Below, piece by piece: positions 35,101-46,342 of a DNA stretch of 64,000 nt (positions are counted from its first letter, which is position 1; each line of letters begins with the position of its first letter). The notes under the pieces are model-generated. The model saw nothing but the letters and a program-made list of their open reading frames with translations. It was not told the origin of the DNA and searched no databases. The position numbers were made by a program, and so were the translations under genes. Source of the DNA: Acanthaster planci (Eukaryota; Echinodermata; Asteroidea; Valvatida; Acanthasteridae); assembly GCF_001949145.1 (NCBI RefSeq), contig NW_019091610.1:1-64000 (forward strand), given 5' to 3'.

Positions 35101-38100
35101 ATTTAGCACGAGGTTTGTGCTTGATTCACTGCTGAAAAATCCCAGCCCCCGTGATTTTGCGATTGCACACACCCTCCACAAGGCTCATTCAGTTCAGCAT
35201 AACTTGTACCCTTTAAGGGTCACTGGACCTGATACTATAGTGTCGTTCTATTCATTATAAATTGGATTCGAGGGGCCTTTCGCATTTGGGGTTGTTTCTT
35301 GCCATCTAAAACTGCACATGTTTGAGTTTGACTCTGCACATGTACATTGCAGGGAGTTTACCGCAAACAAAAAGCTGGAAGAGGTCGTTCATACTGTCTT
35401 GAAGAAGTTGGCGGAGGATTTGGATAAGAAAGAGAACCGTCCAGTCAATGTCAAGGACATCATGGTACCGGCGGTGGCTGGTATTCTAAGCCATTTGTGC
35501 TTTGGTTTCGAGTAAGTATGAAACACGATAGCCTCGATCGAGAGGGGGGCGGGGCGACGGAAGGACTCCACTAAAAATGCGCCACCATTGTTTGGAGGTA
35601 TCTTATTATCTCCATGAACCGAGGCATGCACACTTCGTGGTTGATCAAATCCGCTAAACTATGTACAAAACAGCCACGTTCGTGTTCTCATACAGTTTAC
35701 CCGCACAGTATAGTGCAACCCGAAGCTAATGCTACACGTGCATGTTACCAGTGTATAGCGTAATTGGCCACTCCGCCCTAGCTGTTTTGTTACCCCTCGG
35801 GATCCTTGTTAAGTATGGTGTGATGGTGCTTCTTAAGCCAAGCATCCGACGCAGTACCACGAAAAAAACCGTTGAGCAAAATCAGTCCGTCCTTCATCAT
35901 TGCAAGTTCGGTCCATTTTCGTACGATTTTGCACGCCCTTTTCACAAGAGTGGAACAGGCACAACGGCTGTCGTACTTGACGCACTACCCCCCCCAAACC
36001 TAATGCCCATGCGCATTAGTCCCTGTAACGTTACACACACATCCCTGCGTACCTGAAGCATGTTCTGATGGGCTTCCCGACTCGATTTAAAGCTAGTAAA
36101 CGTGTTGGGCAAGGGCAATAATTCGTCCGACCATCAATGCGGGGCTGTCTGCACTCTGCATATAGGAAAAGACTGCGGCCCCGCACAATGCAGGCAATAG
36201 GCAAGCTTTCAAAAGTTTGATAGACGACACAAAACGTGCAACCAGCTCCATGAAACAAACTGTGGGACAAAGAGAAACCCCCCCCCAGCCTTTGTGTTGG
36301 TCATTGTTATACGGGTATCTCAGGAATTCTTTCCAGACATCAAGGGGGGATTGTTAAGTGACAATAGGCTGGAGTGTGGGATTGGACTTGTGGGGGTACC
36401 CCTCTGTCCCATTTCGCGCCCGGTATGACCAGCTATGCTGTTGGATTGGCACGATAAAAAGAGCCGTGTACGGGTGGTGGCGTTGAAGCTAGTTTTATAA
36501 AGAACTCGCGGTTTTGTTGTCGCCCAAATGCGTGCCCATGGTGCCTGATGACGATCGAGCGTTCTTCCTTTCTATAACTCTGCATAGTCAACAGCACAAG
36601 GTCGAGTGGTCATTCTGTTTGAATGAAATCAATGCTGTTATTCAAAGGGTCACAATGCTCGAAAGAAGGCCTATAGCTAAGCAGGCCGTTCAAAGCTATA
36701 GATTGTGCACAAATTGAGGATGTGGGAATCGAGAAACGAGGTCATAATATTCAGGCCGTTCAAGTCAGTAAACTGCCATGGAAGACGACAATTCTAAACT
36801 GCTTCACGCAAAAAAAGTGACGAGAACAAAACAAGTGCCCCACATGTTCAAGATACGCGTCATATCAAAACTTAATTCTGACTTTAACTTTCTGTTGATG
36901 ATCTTCTGGCTTATGAAGTTGGAGAGCTGACGTCTCTAATCAGCTCCAACAGAAGTTCAGAAGCCCGTCGCCATTTTGGAAAAAGGGACTATCCAGTTCA
37001 TTGGAAAACAAGTAGTGAGGACTCGGTCATTCCAATATTCAAAGCTCATAACTATTAAACTTTCAACCGTAGAGTGCACTTATAGCGAAAGAACCCTCAG
37101 CGAGAAACCTAAAGCTGGAGGTCGCGACCTGGTGGGCGTGGGCAATATGAGGGCCTGGCGGCCCGTATTACCTGAGCGTGTGATTACACTGCATACCTGC
37201 AAAGCTACATAACGACAGACTCGGAGAAAGTGTCTCATTCCTACCTGCGTGTCGCAGAGGAACGATCCCGCACTTTCTCAGTCAGCCAGTTAAAACCCAA
37301 TGTGTCATAATTCGTCCATTGCTTTACCTGTACCCAAATGCATAATGATCAACCGAGCGACCATCCCGATGACTTCCACAAGCTAGTTTCGTGTATCCAT
37401 ATGCCAAATGTGGCATATGGGTTGAAGCAAATTCCAATGCATGTAACAGAATAGAAATCTGGCATTGACATATTTAAATTCTTTTTTTTCTACATAAAAG
37501 AATTAAGGAAAGTCTAATACTTTTGACAGCCGCGCACAGAGAAGCACGTTATGGAAGTAACTCGACAATGCCTCCATGGTCTTCAATTTAAATATGTGAA
37601 AAGGCTTGGAGCCCTTGTGCATTGCCAAAAATTAAATTGCTGGTTTTACGAAAAGTTGCAAGGGGTGTATTTCTCGTTGATGTTCATTTGTATGACGCAA
37701 GGGAAAGTAGGCCTACCTACATGCAAATGGCGTACTACATTGTCCACTCTAAAAAGGGCGCCTGTTTAAACAAATGTCTAAACCTTTTTGTACCCAACTT
37801 TTTCACACGTTTAACCCACGACATGTTTATTGGATAGTGTTATGCGTTTAGGGGCGTCTTTAAATGCTAAACGGATTTCAAACAGCCGAACATGTACGAC
37901 GGAAAAAGCGTTTAGTATTTAAACACATCCCTAAAGACATTTCAGTAAACATGTCACGGATTACACTTGTCAAAAAGTGGGTACAAAAAGTGTATGAACT
38001 CTAAACGTTGCTTTTACGTTGTGGAACATAAACAACCACATTCCATTTTGCATGCAGCTTTGTTAGTAATCTTTTCGGTGAAGGGATTTTACATAAAAAC

Positions 38101-41100
38101 TGTCTCTTGTCTCTGTCAAACGACTGACGTCTTCAGTTCAATATCATCCTCTCGTTTTGAGTTGGATTGGGTGCCGATCAGTGGGGTGCTGTCCTGTTGG
38201 AAAACATTTCAAATTTTTCAACTGTAATTTGGAATTATGCGCAGAAACCTACCCCCTGAAAGCTTATTTAAGGGGGTGATCTGAAGACTGTATCTTCCGT
38301 CCTTAAAAAATCCAACCCAAACTCAGCTCTTTGAAAACGGTCCTGGATCCACGTCGGTCGTATGATGTGTATCGCTTGGTTCCCTTCACAGTGCCGATGC
38401 CTCCGTTCATGATCGCGTCGCCAAGTTGTTCGCAGGCGGTCTGTACAAGTACATTGTTGGGCCCCGCTTGCCTGTGGACGTCATCCCGTGCCTGCGGTTC
38501 TTCCCCAGCAGTGCACTCCGGGAGGCCAATGCGACCGTCAACGAACTGAACGGGCTGCTGCGCTCGGAGATGAAACGACACGAGGAGAGTCTAGACCCAG
38601 GTTAGTTGGTGTTTATCTTGGTTTGGTCACTTGAGTCAGAACATGGACGCCCAACCGTCAGTTAGAACTTCCAGGTGATCAACGTCATCTATATTCTGTA
38701 TTGGATTCAGTGGAAATTTTGGTAGATGTAGATGCCATTAATAATGTGGTAGTACATACAAAAAAGAAGAAAAATCCTCATGACATAATTCCGCACCGGC
38801 ACAACAAAAAGATGGCTACCTCTTCATCTTAATGTTTATTCGACTTTCCACGTCTAAAACTAGTTCCAAGAGCCTATTTTTCGTAGGAACCATTGACAAG
38901 TTCTCAAAAGGCCAAACTAGAGTTAAGGCCGTCATTGTATGACGTCAGATCCCGTTTGCCTTCCGGGCCCAACGATAAAGGGCACGGAGCAGTTTCTGAA
39001 TGTATATTGAAACCGAGAAACTTCAAGTAGATCATACAGGTTAATGCCTTTATTTTGTCAACAGGAAAAACCATTACTCATTAGTAATTTGGGTAGCTAC
39101 CAGGAAACAAACTAGGCCTGCAGACGGTTGTTACTGACTCTACATGACACTAGACGAGTGTACGCCTTGTTTTGTAATACTTCGGCTTCCGATGCCTGCT
39201 TTGTTTTCGGGAAACGTAGCTTAAAATATTTTGTTTCGGTTTCCTTCATGCACGGTCTCTCAACCTGAAAGAGAAACTTAAAATTGCCATCAAAGCCATG
39301 CACATGTTCTAAATCTTTCTATATTTTACAGATTTTCCTAAAGTACTTGTAAAATTAAAAAGCCTTTCTAGGGAATTCTTGGGAAAGTTTTGAGCTGCTT
39401 CAATTGCTTAACTCGTTGCTTATTTTCCCTGTATACATGTAACTAGGTCTTCTGTATTAGACACGCAGAGCCTTTCCTCAGCACTTTGTAAAGTTTGATA
39501 TTCAATGGAGATTTGTGAAGCTAAACCTACTGTGCGTCACATCACACAAGGAAATTGTTTGTGCGCCAGACACAACTTCGTGATTAATCCCACTTCATCA
39601 TTTTAACTGTTGCATATGAAATAAGAGTGTCATTCCAAAGTTTTGGTAATTTTGAAATTTTAGAAAAAGTCCTCGATTTAGGCAGCTTAAACTTGTTTAT
39701 TTATGAACTAGGTTATGATTTATATTTATGCTTTTTTATGTCTCTCGACGAAGTCAAAGGGGAAATGATTGTCCGCCTCTTTTCGTATATCTGTTTGTTT
39801 GTCCAGAATATTTTTGCAGCGCGAAAACTCGAGAAGTTCCTTGCTCGTGAACGTCGAATTGGTTTGTGGATTGCCGTTTGTAATCCTGAACAGCCTCTCA
39901 AAGGTCAATGTCATAACGGCTAAAAACAATGGAAATCTCGTCGGCGCAAGAACTTGACAAATGCTTTGCGTATGAACATCAAAGTTGATTTGTTTATTGC
40001 TCTTACGAAGCCTATTTGCATATCTGGCCAAAGGTCAAGGTCACAATGATTAACACAATGGAAATCCAGTCCGCACGATAACTTGATAAATACCTTGCGT
40101 AGGAACTTCAAATTTGGCCACTTTACACAAGAACAAACCAAATAGTTTTGAGGTATTTAAAAGTCGATTTTCCGGACTTTTAAATCCAGTCTGTGACTGA
40201 GTCCAGTCTGTAGCCTGCACTCAACATGTGGTCTGGCGGAATGGATATATTTAGTTAAACAGGAAGACCACCAGCAAATGGACTGGGATAAAATCAGAAG
40301 TACAATGAGAAGTCAGGTCACTTGTCCGTGTCTGCCCTCAAGGACCAGAGAAAAGGGAAGTGGGTTCGTTTGCGCGGTTACTCCAGTTATTCACGAGTAT
40401 GATGTGTGCGTATTACACTTGGGTGCAGGAGTATAGGCCTACCCCCCCCTAGCGAGAGTGTACTCTCGCTGACCCTCGGGTCGCACTCCAGTCGTCTGAG
40501 CGCTCAGGAGTCCATTTATATCATATGTTAAAGGATGTTCAACGGCGTTTCATACATGTATAGCGTTTTGATCAGACAGATCAAAATGGCATTTTTACGT
40601 AATCGAGGTTATCCTCACAACGTATACATCAGATTTCAATGAAGTTTCAAATTTTGAAAAGATAACATGCAAAGCTCAAATGTAATACCAAACAAGAAGT
40701 TCTCGCAATCATTTTGAACATCTGGGGTTATTTGCGTATATATGTTTATTTGTTTTGTTTTTTATTTGGTTTTGTTTTGGTTTTGGGGGGTTTCTTTTGG
40801 GATGGGGGTGTTACTCTGTTTGGGGGACATGTTTAATTGTGTTCAGAAATTATGCGTGCAGCACTGACGCTTGTATACCGTAGTTTGAGTTCGATTTTTC
40901 AACCGATCAGAAGAGGAATCGGCAAGAGGTATAGTCGGTGCTTCTTCAGCCGACGCAGTGGTAAGATGGGTCAACACAACACAGTCATTCAACAAAACTA
41001 GCGTACGGCATTCCAAATTTGAGGACTGAACAAGCGCGCCAAAGATTAACAACAAGCATACCAAAGAGTTTTAGCAATCCAACCGTTCCATGCGTTGAAA

Positions 41101-44100
41101 GGCTGCTTCTTTCATTCACCTGCAGTGTTACTGTGCGTAATACATGCCTTTACATTTATATTTCACCAAGAAGCTTTGCTTATTTGGCTGCGTGGTATTA
41201 GTTGAACGCATAACCCCCCAATGATCTTTGTAAACTTCAGGGAGTGTCTCCCAAATGGCTTAAACCAAAACGGTGGAAGGATTTTTTTGCGGGAAAACCA
41301 GCATCAAAAACAGTGACTTGATAATTCGTTGTGGTTTGGGGTGTCTGTCGTTGTCATGCGGTTTGCTCACGTGTCTGGTTTTGGGTTTTCTTTCATGTTT
41401 GTTTATTCTAATGTCACATCCAAAGGACGATGGAGGCCAATCCCTTTCCTCCCCCGAAACGGTGCGTTTCTCCAATTAAAGAGAGAAACCCGACTTTTTG
41501 GTCTATTTCATTCTCAAAGGGTGTAAAAAGTCTCAAAATGCAGCCTTTACTCCCGTAAAAGGCCGTGAAAAGGATACACGGAAAATAAATAAGCTCCGCC
41601 CCTTATTCACTCTTGATTTATACCCTTTTTACGCGACACGCACCTTTTGTGTCTGCCATAGAGCAGTGAAGAATTGTCGTGCACAATGTAAACATTAAAT
41701 GTTAACCTTTTGCAGTTATGTGTACAGACTTTCTCAACGTGCTCTTTGACGCAGCATGATGTAAAGGCTGTTTTGTGCCTTCACAAAATACACTGATTGA
41801 CATCGCTCGCTGTAGCCGCTGTTTTCCGCTGTAGCAGGGGTGTCTGGTACCGGTAGGGGTTAAATTGTGCCCTCCTTTGACACACTATCTCGTCACGTTT
41901 GAAAAGAAACAATGGAATTTCGCCCAAAAGAGCAAGATGCCTTTTTAAATTTTCTCTCCCCAACCTTTTCTCATTAATGTTCCCCCCCCCTTCCCTTGTG
42001 CAGACAAAACCCGTGACCTGATGGACGGCATAATCAAATGCAGAAATCACGCCCGAGAGACTGAACCCGACAAGTACGAGTTCCTCACCGATACCCATGT
42101 CTACCAAGTTATCTCCAACTACCTTGGCGGAAGTGAGTGGATTTTATCCACCCTGTTACAAGAGGGTGTGGCTTTCCAGTAATTTCAATTTAGCTGAATA
42201 AGAGCCATGTTGGTGCGACAGTGGTTTGCCCATGAAAATGGGATTCCAGTTTTTTTCCATGGATTCATTTACAGGCATACCGCAATGGTTCGTAGGGCTG
42301 AGCCGAATATCCGACTAGTCGATCGTATGTCGAATATTCGAATATTATTTTCCGAATTTGAATTTTCTAATGCGAATTGCCTGAAACGGAAGGGGGGCAT
42401 TTTCTTGTGATTTAAATGAGAAGAATTGCACCATAGGCTTGCTTCAAGCAGATTCAAATGAAAAGTGACAGAAATATTACAAAGATTCAAAAAGTAAATT
42501 ATTCATTAAAAATTACAAGGACTAGAAAATGTTCAACAGGGCAAGAAGAATTGGTCGTTTGTTAAATCTTGCTAAATCGTGGCTGGAGATACTCCCAGAC
42601 GTGAATAGCAATTATAGTGACTGTTATGTGCAATTGTGTGCGTTATTGCAACTGATGTTGTACATGTATATGGTTTGTTCATCAACAATCTGCCGGTCAG
42701 TAGGCAAATATTCGATAGTAGTGAATTATTCGAATGGACTCAGCCCTATAATTGTTTTATTTCATTCAGTACTTCGGACGCGTGGGCTTGAATTCTATAG
42801 GCATTAGTTTGTCACAGCAGATAGGGTGATATCAGATCCACTTTGAATTTTTGTGGATTTCTCGATTTGAAATCAGTGGGGCAGTGCAGACTCTCTGGCG
42901 TTCCTGAAGATCATTCAGCGGTAATCGGATTTTCCTTGAAAATCCTGTCATCAGTCTCCTTAAAAGTTCCAAATAGGACAGAATTGAAAGAAGTCACCGT
43001 TTTGATTGGGAAGGGTGAATGTTCATCGACAAACTTCTTAATTCCGACAGCCACTGCCGGCTTTCTGGTGACCTCACTGACCGCCGCAGCTCTCCTAGTC
43101 AGCAACCCGGAGCAGCAGGAGAAGTTCTCTGCCGCGGTGACCAACGAGGTTGGCGAGGACCGAATGCCAGGAGTGGACGATCAGGAGAAGTCGGTGTACG
43201 TCCGTGCCGCCATCGAAGAGATCCTCCGTTACGCATGCATTGCCCCTGTCGGCGTTCCGCACAGAACCACACAGGACTTCACTTTTCGTAAGTCAGTCAG
43301 GCATTACTTGTCAGAAATGGAGTGTTGTAGTGCAAGGTTGGGTAAAATGAGGGTTGTCTTGCGTCACGAGTAGCAGAACCAGCGCACGCGCAAGTTAAAT
43401 TATCACAAGACAGTGAAAGGCGCAATCCTACTGTTTCCGGTTGTAGAGGATGATTTCTCACGAAGATTCGAAACGATGTGTGGTTACCCAAAACAATTGC
43501 TGTTTGGAAACGGAGACAATCGTACTCGCGTGCTTGTGGTAACTATGGACACGCCGAGGAGCCTCATTCCATCCCACCAATGTGCAGCTTTAGACACTGT
43601 AAAACGTCATCAGTATACCGGGCTTCTTTGATGTTTCAGAAAAGATGCTTGTCATGTGCCAAACTGGCCAGCATTAAAGGGCCGTGAAAAGTGCTTCTTA
43701 TTAGTTATGATTGAAAATGGCCTGTTTTTAAATGATACCCAAAATGAACAGTTTGTGTTTTGATTAATAAATGGGAAAAATTAATTTTTGGCAAAATGGA
43801 CCCGCCCCCGAGAGGTATCCGTTAACCTAGAAAATTTGCATATCTGTGACACACATTTGAGACACCGTCGTGCGCCGTTGCTTGTCTTAGGTACAGTTCG
43901 GAAAATTCAATCCAATTTTTGGGTGTTTAAGAGATCATGCCGACCACATAAGGATGGGAAATGCCTGCATAACTGTCCAACCGAAGACTAAGTTGGACAT
44001 TGAAAGTCAGGCTGACCAGGGCCAATTGGTCGGGAACGACAGAGAGCTCCACACTGTGCAGTGCGCATTTCTAGCCTCAGGCCGTGTCCGAAACGGGCTT

Positions 44101-46049
44101 CCAGAGCTACGGCTAGGTCTATTGTCTACGCGTGTCCACACATTTCCAATGGAGCGAAGAGCTAGACCTAGCTCTAGACAAGAGATTCGGATGCAGCCTC
44201 GGGGTCTTCCTCCGAACATGTACGACTCCTTTGGGCCAAACGATCGCTGACGTCAGACGCCGCGTCCACGATCTTTGGGAAATCAAACAAAGCCCGTGAA
44301 CAAAGACGGAGAGGGGCTTTCATGAAACGCGAACGACAAAGGTTAAGAAATGCCTCCAAATCAGCCCAGGTTGTTTCGCTCAATATAACCGTGTAGGCCT
44401 ATACTGCCCATATGGTGGCCGCACCGCAGGTGCACACAGTTTATCGCATGTGGGTCACGGACGTATAAAAAAAACCTGGACTTGCAACGCCTTTGTATGA
44501 AAAAGAAGCCAACCAGCGGCCAATTTGCCGAGCCAAATACAAATGTGTTGGTTGGCTTGCTTGTACTGACGTCAGGAAGACCAAAGGCAGACATTGCTAG
44601 GAAAGCTTTGCATTCGGCTCGGTAAAATGGCCGCGAGTGGATTCAATGACTCTATAAGCTGATTAAGGGCATTGCGAGTCCAGATTTTATATACACGTCC
44701 GTGATCTGGGTGTACATGACTTATTATTTTACGTTCGAACAGTCTGCGGGCAGGTAAATTATGCGTGTCCAGTGGCCATGTTCCACCTCGTTCCAGACGT
44801 GTCAAATGGGTGCCTAACTATAATTTAGGGTTTATTCTCAAACATAGCGCCATCAGTTGTTGGGATTAAAACATTCACTAGCGGGGTCAGTAAATTAACA
44901 ACAAAGGGAATTTTATTTTTCTTCCAGTTTTACTGAATATTCTAGTGAATATTTTAAACAATTATAGTTGATAGTTTGTCCATGGAGGTCTTCATGGACC
45001 CTCTAACGTTTGCTGCATTAACAAAAGCCCGTAAAAAATCATCTGGGGATTAACCTGTTGAAAGCCAGTATCCAGTACATGCGCTGTAGCGTTTTGAACT
45101 TTCTTCAGAAAAAAAATATACAATTGTTGTCAAGGTCTGTTAACTTTGCCGCGAAGTTGTCGAGTATTATAGGTGGAAAGTGTGAATCGTTTTCGTGAGA
45201 ATTTTTATCATTTACAATTGGCCCTATTCTATTACAAAATATCCTCTCATGCTCCCTGTGTTTTTGGTTTTGTTTTCGTCAAGGTGGGTTTAAAGTTCCG
45301 GCCAACACGGGAGTCTTGGCCAACTTCTACGGCCTTCACTTCAACGAAAAGTATTGGCCTGAGCCATTCAACTTCAAGCCAGGTATGAATATTGATGGTC
45401 CGGTGGAGGGGGCGGGGCTCGTGGCCGGAACCCACCACCTCCAAGGGCGATTTTTTCCTGGTTCTTTTCAGAACCACACAAACTCACAAAGAGATCACAC
45501 GGTGCTACAGCAATCCATTAATGAACTTACCACCTTAGCCATGAACAAGTGCAAGTCTCATCCGACTCAATCTCAACTCTCAAATTCTCTGTTCTAAGTG
45601 TCCATCATCTGAACTTTCTCGCTGCAATTTTTTTTTCAAACTAGAATGCTATAAATTACATCACCCTGTGACGATTAAATGCTTTGTGTATTGTGTTGGT
45701 TTTGAAAGGAAATTGCACTGTGCACTGTGTTAAAATGAACTACTCTTACTGAGACGGTTTGATACGGGCCTTTTATATGTCATCTGGCCTTACAGAACGC
45801 TTCATCGACGAGAGCGGAAACTTCAAATCAAATGAGCACATGTACCCCTTCGGATTTGGGGCACGTGCGTGTCTGGCTCAGACCCAGGCTCGGCAGATGA
45901 TGTACCTCATTCTCAGTTGGCTGACTCACCGCTACGCTCTATGCCGGGTCCCTGGGGAGGAGAACCGAGATCTGCTCCAGCAAGATCCGGCCGTGAAAGT
46001 TGCGAAGGCTGTAGCACCATTCAACCTTATTTTAAAGCGCCGATTTTAA
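31951..46049 (+). CDS. Cytochrome P450, CYP2-clan-like, copy B (complete nine-exon gene)
   Basis: Joined exons: 31951-32149, 32449-32625, 34987-35080, 35353-35511, 38392-38600, 42004-42132, 43051-43287, 45284-45382, 45796-46049. All nine lengths and phases equal those of copy A, giving 518 codons, with about 76 amino-acid differences (about 85% identity, counted by eye). It keeps the anchor, PPVAPG hinge, WxxxR, EILR, PERF and the heme Cys460, but the loop reads FGFGARACLA: the residue two after Cys is Ala where Gly is usual. At helix I the canonical A-G-x-D-T positions read G-T-T-A-G. There is no frameshift or premature stop, so the gene appears intact. It is an ER-membrane P450 by family; substrate unknown. 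Strand, order and shared introns show a tandem duplication with copy A. Confidence 0.89.
32449..32625 (+). CDS. P450 copy B exon 2
   Basis: Residues 67-125, three differences from copy A; acceptor CTTCAG|TC, donor A|GTGAGT. An open frame running into this exon from the intron has no support upstream of the acceptor. Confidence 0.88.
32626..34986 (+). other. P450 copy B intron 2 (2.4 kb)
   Basis: No exon recognised. Its 33010-33300 part aligns with copy A intron 2 (6470-6760). A tRNA-like element sits at 34255-34345. It is 4.2 kb shorter than the copy A intron. Confidence 0.6.
34255..34345 (+). repeat. tRNA-like SINE head, plus strand
   Basis: CTTGTAAGCAGGAGGTCGTG followed by a perfect B box GGTTCGAGTCC (34318-34328) and CCCAC closely resembles the anticodon-to-T-arm part of a threonine (TGT) tRNA. 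The A-box side (34264-34290) is degenerate and there is no matching acceptor stem, so this is a SINE or tRNA relic rather than a working tRNA gene. Confidence 0.55.
34987..35080 (+). CDS. P450 copy B exon 3 (helix C)
   Basis: Residues 126-156 with the W-x-x-x-R motif; two differences from copy A (GSYGHD for GEYSHD). Acceptor GTCAAG|CC, donor AG|GTACGA. Confidence 0.87.
35353..35511 (+). CDS. P450 copy B exon 4
   Basis: Residues 157-209, again ending LSHLCFGFE. The intron before it is 272 bases in both copies. Confidence 0.87.
36262..36418. mobile_element. MITE, GCAAGATA family, copy 3 (degenerate)
   Basis: Ends are eroded (GTGGGACAAAG left, CTCTGTCCCATTTCGC right), but the inner order TTGGTCATTGTTA, TCTCAGGAATTC, GGGGGTACCCCTCTGTCCC follows the copy at 48735-48901. 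Confidence 0.55.
37783..38007. mobile_element. Foldback element with ~95-bp arms
   Basis: Left arm 37783-37873 and right arm 37909-38007 are inverted relatives: CTTTTTGTACCCA.CTTTTT, GACATGTTTA, GTTTAGGG and CTAAACG occur in the left arm and, complemented, in the reverse order in the right. Short central loop 37874-37908. No open frame. Confidence 0.65.
38392..38600 (+). CDS. P450 copy B exon 5 (helices F-G region)
   Basis: Residues 210-279. Changes from copy A cluster in the middle (FAGGLYKY, RLPVDVIPCLRFF), a region that lines or covers the active site in this clan. Confidence 0.87.
38601..42003 (+). other. P450 copy B intron 5 (3.4 kb)
   Basis: No exon recognised. Part near 39185-39300 aligns with copy A intron 5. 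A ~126-bp tandem repeat lies at 39815-40125 and a 20-base near-palindrome AGCGAGAGTGTACTCTCGCT at 40451-40470. The sequence 40500-42000 shows nothing I can name. Confidence 0.6.
39815..40125. repeat. ~126-bp tandem repeat, about 2.5 units
   Basis: The phrase GCGCAAGAACTTGACAAATG and its relatives recur at about 39820, 39944 and 40072, each followed by a (T/C)TTGCGTA-GAAC(A/T)TC phrase and, further on, CAAAGGTCAA(T/G)GTCA. Similar text is familiar to me from repeats in marine invertebrates, but I cannot confirm the family. Confidence 0.65.
42004..42132 (+). CDS. P450 copy B exon 6 (start of helix I)
   Basis: Residues 280-322, DKTRDLMDGIIKCRNHA... to YLGG; three differences from copy A. Acceptor TGCAG|AC behind a C/T-rich tract, donor A|GTGAGT. 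Confidence 0.87.
42293..42748. mobile_element. TAGGGCTGAG-ended element, copy B intron 6 only
   Basis: Starts TAGGGCTGAG-CCGAATAT and ends ATTCGAATGGACTCAGCCCTA (inverted, with small gaps). Ends of this kind are typical of hAT-type MITEs. I see no clean 8-bp target duplication. Copy A intron 6 is 604 bases shorter and lacks it. Confidence 0.6.
43051..43287 (+). CDS. P450 copy B exon 7 (helix I to helix K)
   Basis: Residues 323-401. Acceptor TTCCGACAG|CC is the only usable AG here. Twelve of the first 20 residues differ from copy A, while the following 59 differ at about 10. Contains VSNPEQQEKF and EILR. Confidence 0.85.
43288..45283 (+). other. P450 copy B intron 7 (2.0 kb)
   Basis: Five times longer than copy A intron 7 (391 bases). 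Contains the 121-bp element at 44079-44199. The remaining sequence shows no exon or element I recognise. Confidence 0.6.
44079..44199. mobile_element. 121-bp near-palindromic MITE, copy 2
   Basis: Same length and order as 27862-27982: AGGCCGTGTCCGAA at the left, TTCGGATGCAGCCT at the right, inner AGAGCTACGGCTAGGTCT mirrored by AGCTAGACCTAGCTCT. Confidence 0.7.
45284..45382 (+). CDS. P450 copy B exon 8
   Basis: Residues 402-434, four differences from copy A; acceptor GTCAAG|GT, donor G|GTATGA. Confidence 0.87.
45796..46049 (+). CDS. P450 copy B exon 9 (heme-binding loop, stop)
   Basis: Residues 435-518. Heme loop FGFGARACLAQTQARQ against FGYGARSCVGQPVARQ in copy A. Ends KRRF then TAA. I do not see the AATAAA that copy A has 50 bases downstream. 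Confidence 0.89.
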
Positions 46050-46156
46050 GGTTTTATGAGTTCGAAGAGAGGAAATGCACGACCGAGACAGAACAAAAAA
46101 CCGCTGAAAATGCCCCGTTAATACACCGAACAGTTTTTGACGAGATACCTTTGCGC

Positions 46157-46342
46157 CAGGGGCGTATCCAACTTTTGGTAAGGGGGGGGGGTTAAATCAA
46201 AAGCGAATGCGGCTCAGTTGATTTCTAAGGCTTTTGTTGCCAACATTTTATGTAAGTATACCAATTACTTTCTATCCTAATCACCTATGAAGTATCAGTT
46301 ATTAAAAAAAAATCGGTCGGAGGCAAGTTGGATATGCCACTG
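46157..46342. mobile_element. hAT-type MITE with perfect 8-bp target duplication
   Basis: 186 bp with ends CAGGGGCGTATCCAACTT and (complemented) CAGTGGCATATCCAACTT, 15 of 18 matching, the CAG-type termini of hAT elements. It is flanked on both sides by CTTTGCGC (46149-46156 and 46343-46350), the 8-bp duplication expected of hAT transposition. The aligned site 3' of copy A (20029-20036, CATTGCAC) is empty. No transposase. Confidence 0.85.

Larger units (their letters stand above)
35512..38391 (+). other. P450 copy B intron 4 (2.9 kb)
   Basis: No exon recognised. Contains a degenerate GCAAGATA-family MITE (36262-36418) and a long foldback (37783-38007). Confidence 0.6.
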
